The notes beneath the pieces were generated by a model. That model did no database searches. It was not told where the DNA came from and saw only the letters and a program-made list of their open reading frames with translations. This document shows positions 26,187 through 34,653 of a DNA stretch of 37,125 nucleotides, in pieces (positions within the stretch are counted from its first letter, which is position 1; each line of letters begins with the position of its first letter). This stretch comes from Allobosea sp. Lineage in GTDB: Bacteria; Pseudomonadota; Alphaproteobacteria; Rhizobiales; Beijerinckiaceae. The position numbers and the translations under genes were made by a program. The stretch is from NCBI RefSeq assembly GCF_030694325.1, contig NZ_JAUXYO010000157.1:1-37125 (forward strand), written 5' to 3'.

Positions 26187-27344
26187 ATGGATGCCGCTGT
26201 TGCCGATGCCGGGGCTTCGCCCGAGGCTGTCGTACTCAAGACCCCGCTTCATGCCCGCCATGTCGCGCTCGGCGCCCGGATGGTGCCCTTCGCCGGCTAC
26301 GACATGCCGGTCCAGTACCCGACGGGCATCCTAACCGAACACAACTGGACGCGCGAAAAGGCCGGCCTGTTCGACGTCTCGCATATGGGCCAGTGCTTCC
26401 TGGTCGGCCCCGATCACGAGACCACGGCGCGCGCGCTCGAGGCGCTCATCCCCGCCGACATCGTCAATCTCGCGCCTGGCAAGCAGCGCTATTCGCAGCT
26501 CCTCAACGAGGAGGGCGGCATTCTCGACGATCTGATGGTGACGCGCTCGATCGATCCCGACGAGGACGGCGCGCTCTATCTGGTCGTCAACGCCGCCTGC
26601 AAGGCGCAGGACTACGCCCATATCGAGGCGCGCCTGCCCGCCAATGTGAAGCTGATCCGCGCCGAGCATCGCGGCCTGATCGCGATCCAGGGACCGGCGG
26701 CCGAAGCTGCGCTGGCCGCGATCGCTCCCGAAGCCCGCGAGATGGCCTTCATGACCTCGCGCACCATGAAGGTCGCCGGAATCAAGGCCAATGTCAGCCG
26801 CTCCGGCTACACCGGCGAGGACGGCTACGAGATCTCAGCCGCTGCCACCAAGATCGGCGAGATCTGGGACACGCTGCTGCTCGACGCCACCGTCAAGCCG
26901 ATCGGGCTCGGCGCGCGTGATTCGCTGCGTCTGGAAGCCGGTCTTTGCCTCTATGGCCACGACATCGACACCACGACCTCGCCGGTCGAGGCCGCGCTGA
27001 CCTGGTCGATCCAGAAGCGCCGGCGCGAGGAAGGCGGCTTCCCCGGCGCCGACCGCATTCAGCGCGAATTCTCCGAGGGCGTGTCGCGCATCCGCGTCGG
27101 TCTCCTCCCCGAGGGCCGCGCCCCCGCCCGCGAGGGCGCCGAGATCGCCACCCCCGAGGGCGAGGTGATCGGCAAGGTCACCTCCGGCGGCTTCGGTCCG
27201 ACCCTGAACGCCCCCTGCGCCATGGGCTATGTCGCCAAGGCCCATAGCGCGCCGGGCACCCCGCTCCATCTGATCGTGCGCGGCAAGCCGCTGCCGGCGG
27301 TCGTGGCGGCGATGCCCTTCGTCCCCAACGGCTACAAGCGCTGA
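26187..27344 (+). CDS. gcvT: glycine cleavage system T protein (aminomethyltransferase)
   Basis: GcvT takes the aminomethyl group carried on the lipoyl arm of GcvH, passes the methylene to tetrahydrofolate and releases ammonia. The 385-residue protein has the full T-protein fold: LHARHVALGARMVPFAGYDM, the folate-binding FDVSHMGQCFL, ILDDLMVTRSI, SRSGYTGEDGYEIS (folate/aminomethyl site) and LGARDSLRLEAGLCLYGHDI. The C-terminal barrel ends with KPLPAVVAAMPFVPNGYKR. The ATG at 26187 has GGAAGGGG about 8 bases upstream. It lies directly after the glycine riboswitch and 36 bases before gcvH. Confidence 0.97.
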   Translation: MDAAVADAGASPEAVVLKTPLHARHVALGARMVPFAGYDMPVQYPTGILTEHNWTREKAGLFDVSHMGQCFLVGPDHETTARALEALIPADIVNLAPGKQRYSQLLNEEGGILDDLMVTRSIDPDEDGALYLVVNAACKAQDYAHIEARLPANVKLIRAEHRGLIAIQGPAAEAALAAIAPEAREMAFMTSRTMKVAGIKANVSRSGYTGEDGYEISAAATKIGEIWDTLLLDATVKPIGLGARDSLRLEAGLCLYGHDIDTTTSPVEAALTWSIQKRRREEGGFPGADRIQREFSEGVSRIRVGLLPEGRAPAREGAEIATPEGEVIGKVTSGGFGPTLNAPCAMGYVAKAHSAPGTPLHLIVRGKPLPAVVAAMPFVPNGYKR

Positions 27345-27380
27345 ACCTCACCCCGTTTTCTGTTTCCGGAGACTGAACTC

Positions 27381-27755
27381 ATGTCCGAGACCCGCTACAC
27401 CAAGGACCACGAATACATCCGCATCGAGGGCGAGACCGGCGTGGTCGGCATCACCGACTTCGCCCAGGGCCAGCTCGGTGACGTGGTCTTCGTCGAACTG
27501 CCGAGCGTCGGCAAGACCGTCGCCAAGGGCGGCGAGGCGGCCGTGGTCGAGAGCGTCAAGGCGGCCTCGGAGGTTTATGCCCCGGTCTCCGGCGAGGTCG
27601 TGGCCGTCAACAGCGAACTCGAGGGCGCGCCCGGCACGGTCAACGAGGACCCCTCCGGCAAGGGCTGGTTCCTGAAGCTCAAGCTCAAGGACGCCGCCGA
27701 GCTCGATGGCCTGATGAGCGAGGCCGAGTACCAGAACTACCTCAAGACGCTTTAG
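27381..27755 (+). CDS. gcvH: glycine cleavage system H protein
   Basis: GcvH is the small lipoyl-carrying shuttle between the P, T and L proteins. The 124-residue protein has its lipoylation lysine at K60 in [17 protein letters not shown]. Other signatures are [20 protein letters not shown] at the start, [15 protein letters not shown] and [14 protein letters not shown]. The ATG at 27381 has GGAG 9 bases upstream. It follows gcvT by 36 bases. Repeat copy D fills the 164-base gap to gcvPA. Confidence 0.98.
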   Translation: MSETRYTKDHEYIRIEGETGVVGITDFAQGQLGDVVFVELPSVGKTVAKGGEAAVVESVKAASEVYAPVSGEVVAVNSELEGAPGTVNEDPSGKGWFLKLKLKDAAELDGLMSEAEYQNYLKTL

Positions 27756-27768
27756 CCTTTCACCGTCG

Positions 27769-27871
27769 TGTCATCCCGGACAAGCGGCGAAGCCGCGCAG
27801 ATCCGGGATCCATTCCGGACCGGCTCAGGAATGGATCCCGGCTCTCCGCTTCGCTCCGGCCGGGATGACGT
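27769..27871. repeat. palindromic mosaic element, copy D
   Basis: About 100 bases inside the gcv operon, between gcvH and gcvPA. Outer ends GTCATCCCGG and CCGGGATGAC and inner GGGATCCATTCC and GGAATGGATCCC are inverted repeats. The left arm has ACAAGCGGCGAAGCCGCGCAG, the same module as the left arm of copy C. As RNA it would fold into a long hairpin. Confidence 0.8.
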
Positions 27872-27919
27872 CGCGGATGGATCGAGCGCCTGCACTCAAT
27901 CACGACACGGACATTTCCC

Positions 27920-29260
27920 ATGCGCTATCTCCCCCTGAGCGATACCGACCGGCAGGACATGCTCGCCCGCATCGGCGTCGCGGATGTCGATGCCCTGTTC
28001 TCCGACGTCCCGGCCGACAAGCTGTTGAAGGCACCGGTCGACCTGCCGCGCGCCAAGGGCGAGCTCGAAGTCGAGCGCATCATGGCGAAGATGTCGGCCC
28101 GCAATGTCTCGGCCTCTGCGGTGCCCTTCTTTGTCGGGGCCGGTGCCTACAAGCACCATGTCCCGGCGACGGTGGATCATCTGATCCAGCGCTCCGAATT
28201 CCTGACGAGCTACACGCCCTACCAGCCCGAGATCGCCCAGGGCACGCTGCAATATCTCTTCGAATTCCAGACGCAAGTATCCGCGCTCACCGGCATGGAG
28301 GTCGCCAACGCCTCGATGTATGACGGCTCGACCGGCACGGGCGAGGCGGTGCTGATGGCGCACCGCGTCACCAAGCGGCGCAAGGCGGTGCTCTCGGGCG
28401 GCCTCCACCCGCATTACGCCGGGGTCGTCCGCACCCTCTCGGAAATGGCCAATGACGAGGTCGTCACGCTGGCCCCCGACGTCGCGGCCACCGAGGACAT
28501 TCTCGCCCAGATCGACGACGAAACCTCCTGCGTCGTGGTGCAGTCGCCGGACTTCTTCGGCAATCTGCGCGACCTGAAGCCGATCGCCGCCAAGGCCCAT
28601 GCCCATGGCGCGCTGCTGATCGCCGTCTTCACCGAGGTCGTCTCGCTCGGCGCCGTGACGCCGCCGGGCGAGCAGGATGCCGACATCGTCGTCGGCGAGG
28701 GCCAGTCGATCGGCAACGCCCTGAATTTCGGCGGTCCCTATGTCGGGCTCTTCGCCGCCAAGTCGAAATACATCCGCCAGATGCCGGGCCGGCTCTGTGG
28801 CGAGACCGTCGACGCCTCGGGCCAGCGCGGCTTCGTGCTGACGCTCTCCACCCGCGAGCAGCATATCCGCCGCGACAAGGCGACCTCGAACATCTGCACC
28901 AATTCCGGCCTCTGCGTGCTGGCCTTCACCATCCACATGACGCTGCTCGGCCAGGCCGGCCTTACCCGCCTAGCCGCGGTCAACCACGCCAACGCCGTGG
29001 CGCTGGCCGATGCGCTGGCCGGCGTGAAGGGCGTCTCGGTGCTCAACGCGAGCTTCTTCAACGAGTTCACCGTCAAGCTGCCCAAGCCGGCGGCGGAGAT
29101 CGTCGAGGCGCTGGCGGCCAAGGGCATCCTCGCCGGCGTGCCGGTGTCGAGGCTGCTGCCCGGCGCCGGGCTCGACGACCTGCTGCTCGTCGCATCGACC
29201 GAGATCAACACGAACGAGGATCGGGCGGCCTTCGTGGCGGCGCTCGCGGAGGTGCTGTGA
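27920..29260 (+). CDS. gcvPA: glycine dehydrogenase (decarboxylating) subunit 1
   Basis: The N-terminal half of the P protein in its two-subunit form. P protein decarboxylates glycine and loads the aminomethyl group onto GcvH. This 446-residue subunit opens [20 protein letters not shown] and has the segment [20 protein letters not shown], followed by [20 protein letters not shown] (a strong family marker), [20 protein letters not shown] and [19 protein letters not shown]. The PLP lysine is on subunit 2, as expected. The ATG at 27920 lies 164 bases after gcvH, with repeat copy D between. Its stop overlaps the gcvPB start. Confidence 0.97.
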   Translation: MRYLPLSDTDRQDMLARIGVADVDALFSDVPADKLLKAPVDLPRAKGELEVERIMAKMSARNVSASAVPFFVGAGAYKHHVPATVDHLIQRSEFLTSYTPYQPEIAQGTLQYLFEFQTQVSALTGMEVANASMYDGSTGTGEAVLMAHRVTKRRKAVLSGGLHPHYAGVVRTLSEMANDEVVTLAPDVAATEDILAQIDDETSCVVVQSPDFFGNLRDLKPIAAKAHAHGALLIAVFTEVVSLGAVTPPGEQDADIVVGEGQSIGNALNFGGPYVGLFAAKSKYIRQMPGRLCGETVDASGQRGFVLTLSTREQHIRRDKATSNICTNSGLCVLAFTIHMTLLGQAGLTRLAAVNHANAVALADALAGVKGVSVLNASFFNEFTVKLPKPAAEIVEALAAKGILAGVPVSRLLPGAGLDDLLLVASTEINTNEDRAAFVAALAEVL

Positions 29261-30834
29261 TGCTGAACCGTCAGGGACGTCCCACCCAGGGCACCGTGTC
29301 CGCCCATGAGCCGCATGCGACCTTCACCGGCAACCGCGCGCTGCAGCAGATCGAGCCGCTGATCTTCGAGATCGGCCATACCGAGACGACCGGCGTCGAC
29401 ATCGATCCGCCGGCGCCGTTCAAGAGCCGCCTCGGCGCTCATGCCCGCAAGGGCGAGATCGGCCTTCCCGGCCTCTCCGAGCCCGAGGCGATGCGCCATT
29501 ATGTGCGCCTCAGCCAGAAGAACTACGGCATCGACACCGGGCTCTTCCCGCTCGGCTCCTGCACGATGAAGCACAATGCCCGCCTCAACGAGAAGACGGC
29601 GCGCATGCCCGGCTTCTCGGACGTGCATCCGCTCCAGCCGGTCTCGACCGTCCCGGGCGCGCTCGAGGTCATGCTCGAGCTCTCGCGCTATCTGATGACG
29701 CTGACCGGAATGCCGGCCGTGGCGCTGAGCCCCAAGGCCGGTGCCCATGGCGAGGCCTGCGGCATGATGGCGATCAAGGCCGCCATCGCCGCCAAGGGCG
29801 AGGGCGCCACCCGCAATGTCGTGCTCGTCCCTGAATCGGCGCATGGCACCAATCCGGCGACCGCCGCCCTGATCGGCTTCTCGGTGCGCTCGGTTCCGGC
29901 GCGCCCCGATGGCACGGTGGCGGTCGAGGACGTCAAGGCCCTGCTTGGGCCCGACATCGCCGCGATCATGCTGACCAACCCCAACACCTGCGGCATCTTC
30001 GAGCCGCAGATCGTCGAGATCGCAGCCGCGATGCACGAGGCCGGCGCCTATTTCTACTGCGACGGCGCCAACTTCAACGCCATCGTCGGAAAGGCGAAGC
30101 CGGGTGACCTCGGCGTCGACGCCATGCACATCAACCTGCACAAGACCTTCTCGACGCCCCATGGCGGCGGCGGGCCGGGCGCCGGGCCGGTGGTGCTGTC
30201 GGAACGCCTGGCGCCCTTCGCGCCGGTACCGTTCATCCATCTGGAAGGCGGCACCCCGCGCCTGGTCGAGACCGAAGCCGACGCGCCGGAGGGCACCGCT
30301 CCCTTCGGCCGGATGACAGCATTCCACGGCCAGATGGGGATGTATGTCCGTGCGCTGACCTATATGCTGAGCCATGGCGCCGACGGCATGAAGCAGGCCT
30401 CCGAGGATGCCGTGCTGAACGCCAACTACATCCGCGCCGGCCTCTCCGACCTGATGTCGCTGCCCTTCCCGGACCATCCCTCGATGCACGAGGCGCTGTT
30501 CGACGACGAATGGCTGAAGGGCACCGGCGTCACCACGCTCGACTTCGCCAAGGCGATGATCGACGAGGGCTATCACCCGATGACGGTCTATTTCCCGCTC
30601 GTCGTCCACGGCGCCATGCTGATCGAGCCGACCGAATCTGAGTCCAAGGCCTCGCTCGACCTCTTCATCGCGACGCTGCGCGACCTCGCCATGGCCGCCA
30701 AGGGCAACGACAAGGAGCGCTTCACCGGCGCTCCCCACCACGCCCCGCTGCGCCGCCTCGACGAGACCCGTGCGGCCCGCCAGCCGGTGCTGAAATGGAT
30801 GCCGCCGGCGCCACTGGCGGAGGCTGCGGAGTAG
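29260..30834 (+). CDS. gcvPB: glycine dehydrogenase (decarboxylating) subunit 2
   Basis: The C-terminal, PLP-carrying half of the split P protein, 524 residues. The PLP lysine is K295 in INLHKTFSTPHGGGGPGAGP. Other signatures are LGSCTMKHNARLNE, SPKAGAHGEACGMMAIKAA, VPESAHGTNPATAAL, LTNPNTCGIFEPQI and CDGANFNAIVG. The ATG at 29260 shares one base with the gcvPA stop (TGATG); a GTG one codon earlier is also possible. The overlap implies coupled translation of the two subunits, which form a heterotetramer in known two-piece enzymes. The next gene, vapC, converges 6 bases beyond its stop. Confidence 0.97.
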   Translation: MLNRQGRPTQGTVSAHEPHATFTGNRALQQIEPLIFEIGHTETTGVDIDPPAPFKSRLGAHARKGEIGLPGLSEPEAMRHYVRLSQKNYGIDTGLFPLGSCTMKHNARLNEKTARMPGFSDVHPLQPVSTVPGALEVMLELSRYLMTLTGMPAVALSPKAGAHGEACGMMAIKAAIAAKGEGATRNVVLVPESAHGTNPATAALIGFSVRSVPARPDGTVAVEDVKALLGPDIAAIMLTNPNTCGIFEPQIVEIAAAMHEAGAYFYCDGANFNAIVGKAKPGDLGVDAMHINLHKTFSTPHGGGGPGAGPVVLSERLAPFAPVPFIHLEGGTPRLVETEADAPEGTAPFGRMTAFHGQMGMYVRALTYMLSHGADGMKQASEDAVLNANYIRAGLSDLMSLPFPDHPSMHEALFDDEWLKGTGVTTLDFAKAMIDEGYHPMTVYFPLVVHGAMLIEPTESESKASLDLFIATLRDLAMAAKGNDKERFTGAPHHAPLRRLDETRAARQPVLKWMPPAPLAEAAE

Positions 30835-30840
30835 GGGGCG

Positions 30841-31266
30841 TCAGGCGCCCTCCCAGGGGTTTAGCATCGGCAACCCGAGCCGTGCGAAATCCCGGACATT
30901 TCGCGTCACCAGGGTCAACCCATGAACCATGGCGGTGGCCGCCAGCATGGCGTCCATCATCTGGAGGTTCAGGCCTTCGCGACGCGACGCGGCCATGATG
31001 TCCCCCCAGGCTGCCGCCGTCGGCAGGTCGAAGGGGAGCAGCCGCTCGCCGAAGCGGGAGGGCAGTTCCGTTTCGATCCAGTTGGCCAGCCGGTCACGGC
31101 GGCGGCCGCGTTGCATCAGCGCGAGGCCGCGATGGAGTTCGGCCATGGTGATGACGCTGAGGTAGAGGCTGTCTTCGTTCACCTGCGCGAGGAACTGGAT
31201 GACCTCGGTATTTGGCGCTGGCTTCTCGCCCTCGGAGATGACGTTCGTATCCAGCAGGAAGGTCAC
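30841..31266 (-). CDS. VapC-type PIN-domain ribonuclease toxin
   Basis: A 141-residue PIN-domain protein of the FitB/VapC group. The acidic site is D6 (LLDTNVISE), E43 (ITMAELHRGLAL), D105 (LQMMDAMLAATA) and the final N123/D126 region (VTRNVRDFARLG). PIN toxins cut tRNA or other RNA when not held by their antitoxin. The ATG at 31266 overlaps the stop of the antitoxin gene by 4 bases, the usual coupling. It converges on gcvPB with only 6 bases between the stops, so the pair may have been inserted here. Confidence 0.93.
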   Translation of the reverse strand: MTFLLDTNVISEGEKPAPNTEVIQFLAQVNEDSLYLSVITMAELHRGLALMQRGRRRDRLANWIETELPSRFGERLLPFDLPTAAAWGDIMAASRREGLNLQMMDAMLAATAMVHGLTLVTRNVRDFARLGLPMLNPWEGA

Positions 31267-31526
31267 AGATCGATATCGCGCGGTGGCTGATCGTCACGCG
31301 TCAGGTCGATTCCGGAGCCGCGCAAAGGCGAATTGAGCAGGAAGTCAGCGAAGGTCCCTTTGCGCGCCGTCTTCCGCTCCCACTCCTCGACAGAAACGAG
31401 GATGGCCGTTGGCTTGCCGTTTCGGGTGATGGTTTGAGGCCCATCGGTCTTTGCTTGTTCAATCATCTCCGAGAAGCGCGCTTTGGCCGAGGCGACGGAC
31501 CACCTCTCTTTGGGAACGATGCTCAT
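31263..31526 (-). CDS. Phd/YefM family antitoxin
   Basis: An 87-residue antitoxin for the adjacent VapC. The Phd/YefM DNA-binding fold is seen in WSVASAKARFSEMIEQAKTD, then GPQTITRNGKPTAILVSVEE. The C-terminal tail (FADFLLNSPLRGSGIDLTRD) would wrap the toxin. Antitoxins of this family also repress their own operon with the toxin as co-repressor. The ATG at 31526 is the first in frame with this fold. Upstream lies a 170-base divergent region shared with the L,D-transpeptidase gene. Confidence 0.92.
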   Translation of the reverse strand: MSIVPKERWSVASAKARFSEMIEQAKTDGPQTITRNGKPTAILVSVEEWERKTARKGTFADFLLNSPLRGSGIDLTRDDQPPRDIDL

Positions 31527-31696
31527 AGGCTGCCCTCCAACACGGGATAATGGTCAAAGTAGTCATTTCGCGCCGCTGCAGCAATTTGTGAGCGAAACAA
31601 GCCGACACCAAATCCCGCCGCCGCCTTAAGCCTTCCTTGACCATGCGCGAGGGATGCTTCCGCTATGCGTCTGTGACGCTGTGTGGGATCACGTCC

Positions 31697-32974
31697 ATGT
31701 CCGTGCGTTTCGTCAAAGCCTCCGTCGCTGCCCTGGCCCTTCTGCTCGGCGGCGCGGCAGCGCGGGCCAACGAGCCCAGCTACGGCCCCAACACCTATGA
31801 TCGGACCCTCGAGGCGCTGATCGCCCATGAGGACATCGCCGTTCGCGGCGGCTGGCCCAAGGTGCCCGCCGGCATCACCGCGCTGAAGCCGGATGCGCAG
31901 GGGCCCGAGGTCGCGGCGTTGAAGCAGCGCCTCGTGCTGAGCGGCGACCTGCCCGCGGACGCCCTGCCGGGCGACGTTTACGATGAGATTCTCGTCGCGG
32001 CGGTGAAGCGCTTCCAGCTGCGCCACGGCTTGTCGGATCTCGGCACCGTCGGCCGCCTGACGCTGAAGGCGCTCAATACCCCGGTCGAGGTCCGCCTCAA
32101 TCAGCTCACAGCCACGCTGGAGCGGCTGAAAGGCAATGGCTTCTCCTTCGCCGAGCGCTATGTCGTGGTCAACATCCCCGGCGCCAGCGTCGAGGCGGTG
32201 GAAAACGGCACGGTCCAGCGCCGCCATCTCGCCATCGTCGGCCGGCCGGACCGACCCTCGCCGGTGCTGCAGGCCAACATCACCTCGGTCAACCTCAACC
32301 CGACCTGGACGGTGCCGACCTCGATCGTGAAGGCCGACATCATCCCCCATATGCGCAAGGATCCGGCCTTCCTCGCCAAGTCGCACATGAAGCTGCTCGG
32401 TGCCGAGAACCGCGAGATCGACCCGGCGACCGTCAATTGGGCCACCCTGACCTCGCCCTATTTCACGGTGCGGCAGGATCCCGGCCCGGACAACTCGCTC
32501 GGCCAGATGAAGATCGACATGCCCAACACCGAGGCGGTCTATCTCCATGACACGCCGAAGAAGTCCCTTTTCCGCAACGATGTGCGCTTCAACTCCTCGG
32601 GCTGCGCCCGTGTCGAGGGCGTGCGCGATCTGGGCGCCTGGCTGCTCGAGGGGACGGAATGGACGCTGGCGGCGATCGAGGCCGAGATCGCCAAGGGCGA
32701 GCGCAAGAACATCTCGCTGAAGAAGGCCGTACCCGTCGCCTGGGTCTATCTCACCGGCTGGCAGGGCGCCGACGGCAGGGTCCAGTTCCGCGAGGACATT
32801 TATGGGCTGGACACGCCGCAGGGCATCGTCACCTCCACCATCCAGCCGCGCAAGCCGAAGCCCAAGGTGATCGGCGCTGGCGAACCCCGGGCGTCAACGT
32901 CCCGGCCGGCGGCGCCTCACGCGGCGACGCGCGGGCCCGTCCCCATGCCGCCGACACGCACTGCGGCGAACTGA
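31697..32974 (+). CDS. L,D-transpeptidase with peptidoglycan-binding domain
   Basis: A 425-residue exported YcbB-like L,D-transpeptidase, making 3-3 cross-links in peptidoglycan or attaching proteins to it. A signal peptide covers residues 1-24 (VRFVKASVAALALLLGGAAA). The peptidoglycan-binding domain is at about 66-128 (GPEVAALKQRLVLSGDLPAD). The catalytic domain has H284 (YLHDTPKKSLF) and C303 in NSSGCARVEG, the SxGCxR motif. The C-terminus is a Pro/Arg-rich tail. The start at 31697 is chosen for the signal peptide; an ATG at 31643 and a TTG at 31637 lie further up. It converges on atpF across a terminator. Confidence 0.93.
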   Translation: MSVRFVKASVAALALLLGGAAARANEPSYGPNTYDRTLEALIAHEDIAVRGGWPKVPAGITALKPDAQGPEVAALKQRLVLSGDLPADALPGDVYDEILVAAVKRFQLRHGLSDLGTVGRLTLKALNTPVEVRLNQLTATLERLKGNGFSFAERYVVVNIPGASVEAVENGTVQRRHLAIVGRPDRPSPVLQANITSVNLNPTWTVPTSIVKADIIPHMRKDPAFLAKSHMKLLGAENREIDPATVNWATLTSPYFTVRQDPGPDNSLGQMKIDMPNTEAVYLHDTPKKSLFRNDVRFNSSGCARVEGVRDLGAWLLEGTEWTLAAIEAEIAKGERKNISLKKAVPVAWVYLTGWQGADGRVQFREDIYGLDTPQGIVTSTIQPRKPKPKVIGAGEPRASTSRPAAPHAATRGPVPMPPTRTAAN

Positions 32975-33050
32975 CGAGGCGCCACCGGCCGAAGGAAACA
33001 AGCCGCCTGCTGATGAAGCGCGAAGGAGCGACGCCGGTCGACGTCGACCC

Positions 33051-33098
33051 AAACGAAGAACGCCGCAGCCCTTGGAAGCTGCGGCGTTCTTCGTTTTT
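33051..33098 (+). terminator. rho-independent terminator between the transpeptidase and atpF
   Basis: AAACGAAGAACGCCGCAGC (33051-33069) and GCTGCGGCGTTCTTCGTTT (33078-33096) form a perfect 19-bp stem with an 8-base loop, ending in TTTTT on the plus strand. It lies between two convergent genes, so it probably also stops the F0 operon transcript on the minus strand, where the T-tract is only three bases. Confidence 0.92.
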
Positions 33099-33166
33099 GC
33101 TCGAAGGGGTGGGGCCGGGATGGGGCCGCTCACCTGATCTCAGGCTTGACCGGATGGTCGCTTGGC

Positions 33167-33643
33167 TCAGTTGAGCTTGGCCTTGACCTCGTTCAGACCG
33201 GCGGCGAACAGCGTGTCGCCGGCTTTCCCGCCCACCTGTGAGCGGATGATGACCTCGGCCGCCTTGGTCGCGGCTTCGGCGGCCGCGGCGCGAACCTCGG
33301 CCTCGGCCTGGCTCTCGGCGAGCGCGATCTTCTCCTCGGCCGATTTGGTGCGGCGCGCGACGAAGTCGTTCAGCTTGGTCTCGGCCTCCGCGGCGAGGCG
33401 CTTGGCCTCCTCGTTGGCAGCGGCGACGATGCTGGCGGCCTCGGTCTCCGCGGCCTTGCGCTTGGCCTCGTACTCGGCGAGCAGCTTCTCGGCCTCGAGG
33501 CGCAAGCGGCGCGCTTCGGCGAGTTCCTGAGCGACCTTCTCGCCACGCGCGTCGAGCGCCGCGACGATCGTCTTCGGCACGCCGAAATAGATCAGGATGG
33601 CAAAGAAGATGACGAAGGCGACGCCGACCCAGACGGTATCCAT
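33167..33643 (-). CDS. atpF: ATP synthase F0 subunit b
   Basis: The b subunit of the peripheral stalk, 158 residues: one N-terminal membrane helix (MDTVWVGVAFVIFFAILIYF) followed by a long charged, Ala/Glu-rich coiled coil (RLRLEAEKLLAEYEAKRKAA and similar) that reaches up to F1. FGVPKTIVAALDARGEKVAQ just after the helix is typical of alphaproteobacterial b. It pairs with the diverged b' encoded just upstream, so the stalk is a heterodimer. It lies 12 bases downstream of atpF' and is the last gene of the F0 operon. Confidence 0.96.
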   Translation of the reverse strand: MDTVWVGVAFVIFFAILIYFGVPKTIVAALDARGEKVAQELAEARRLRLEAEKLLAEYEAKRKAAETEAASIVAAANEEAKRLAAEAETKLNDFVARRTKSAEEKIALAESQAEAEVRAAAAEAATKAAEVIIRSQVGGKAGDTLFAAGLNEVKAKLN

Positions 33644-33655
33644 GATGGTGTCTCC

Positions 33656-34273
33656 TCAGCCGCGTGCCAGAACCTGATCGACCGCCTCGGACGCCTCGGT
33701 GGCGCTCGGGGCCTGGCCGGTCAGCTTCTCGACGATGGCGATCGCGACCTCGCTGCCGAGCCCGCGCACATTGCTCATGGCGCTGGTCTTGGTGGCAGCG
33801 ATGGTGGCCTCGGCCGTAGCGAGCTTGGTTGCAAGCTCGGCTTCGACGGCGTGGCGGCGCTCCTCGGAGGCCTTGGCGCCGGCATCGCGCGAGGCCTGGG
33901 CGATGCCCTGGGCGTTCTTGCGGGCCTCGGTCAGCGCCGCCTCATAGGCGAGCGCGGTTTCCTCGGCCTTGGCCTGCATCCTGGCGGCGTTGTCGAGATC
34001 GCGCGCGATGGTGCCCGCACGCTCCTCGAGAATCGCGCCGACCCGTGGCAGGGCGATCGTCGACATCAGCCAGTAGAGCGCGCCGAAGGTGATGGCGAGC
34101 CAGAACAGCTGACCTGGAAAGGTCACGACGTCGAAGGGAGGGAAGGCGGCCTTTTCGCCGCTCAGGGACGGCGTCGCGGCCTGGGCGGCCCCGGCCACGA
34201 GCGTGGCGGTCAGCCCGGAGGCGACGAAGCCGGCCCAACCTTGCCTGACGGACCGTGAAGATCGAACCGGCAT
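33656..34273 (-). CDS. atpF': ATP synthase F0 subunit b'
   Basis: The second stalk subunit, b', 205 residues. The membrane helix is at about 56-76 (LFWLAITFGALYWLMSTIAL), followed by PRVGAILEERAGTIARDLDN and a long coiled coil. It carries an N-terminal extension of about 40 residues that reads like a signal peptide (GLTATLVAGAAQAATPSLSG, with an AQA/A cleavage-like site). The chosen ATG at 34273 has AAAGG upstream; the frame runs further back but without homology. It is 91 bases after atpE and 12 before atpF. Confidence 0.94.
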   Translation of the reverse strand: MPVRSSRSVRQGWAGFVASGLTATLVAGAAQAATPSLSGEKAAFPPFDVVTFPGQLFWLAITFGALYWLMSTIALPRVGAILEERAGTIARDLDNAARMQAKAEETALAYEAALTEARKNAQGIAQASRDAGAKASEERRHAVEAELATKLATAEATIAATKTSAMSNVRGLGSEVAIAIVEKLTGQAPSATEASEAVDQVLARG

Positions 34274-34364
34274 GGGCTGCCTTTCAGCGAAGGAAATCGA
34301 AAAGTCGCGCCCGGTCCCGCAAGGGACGCCAGGGCGCGACGGGAAGGCGGGTGGTCGAAGCGCG

Positions 34365-34592
34365 TCAGACCACGAAGAGCAGGACGAGCGCCACGACGAA
34401 GGCGAAGATGCCCAGACCTTCGGCGAGCGCCGCGCCGATGAAGGCGCGCGGGAACTGGCCGTCGGCCGCCGAGGGGTTGCGCAGCGCGCCCGAGAGGAAG
34501 TTGCCGAAGATGGTGCCGACGCCGATGGCGGCGAGGCCCATGCCGAGCGAGGCGAGGCCAGCGCCGATGTACTTGGCTGCAACGGGATCCAT
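34365..34592 (-). CDS. atpE: ATP synthase F0 subunit c
   Basis: The proteolipid that forms the rotating c-ring, 75 residues, two membrane helices joined by the polar loop [11 protein letters not shown]. The proton-carrying carboxylate is E58 in [13 protein letters not shown]. The first helix has [20 protein letters not shown] with its Gly-rich packing face. The length and loop are typical of alphaproteobacterial c subunits. The ATG at 34592 has GGAGAAAG about 6 bases upstream. It lies 61 bases after atpB. Confidence 0.98.
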   Translation of the reverse strand: MDPVAAKYIGAGLASLGMGLAAIGVGTIFGNFLSGALRNPSAADGQFPRAFIGAALAEGLGIFAFVVALVLLFVV

Positions 34593-34653
34593 GGTCTTTC
34601 TCCAGTGTGAAAAGGTGATGGCGGGTGGGATGGTCTCGCGAACTCTGCCTGGC

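Noticed and set aside
5108-27871. Four repeated palindromic elements as a CRISPR array or insertion sequence ends
   Set aside because: They are scattered over 23 kb with no regular spacing, no spacers, no cas gene and no transposase beside them.
28738-30741. 667-codon open frame on the minus strand over gcvPA/gcvPB
   Set aside because: It is the antisense shadow of two unmistakable glycine dehydrogenase subunits, with no motif of its own.
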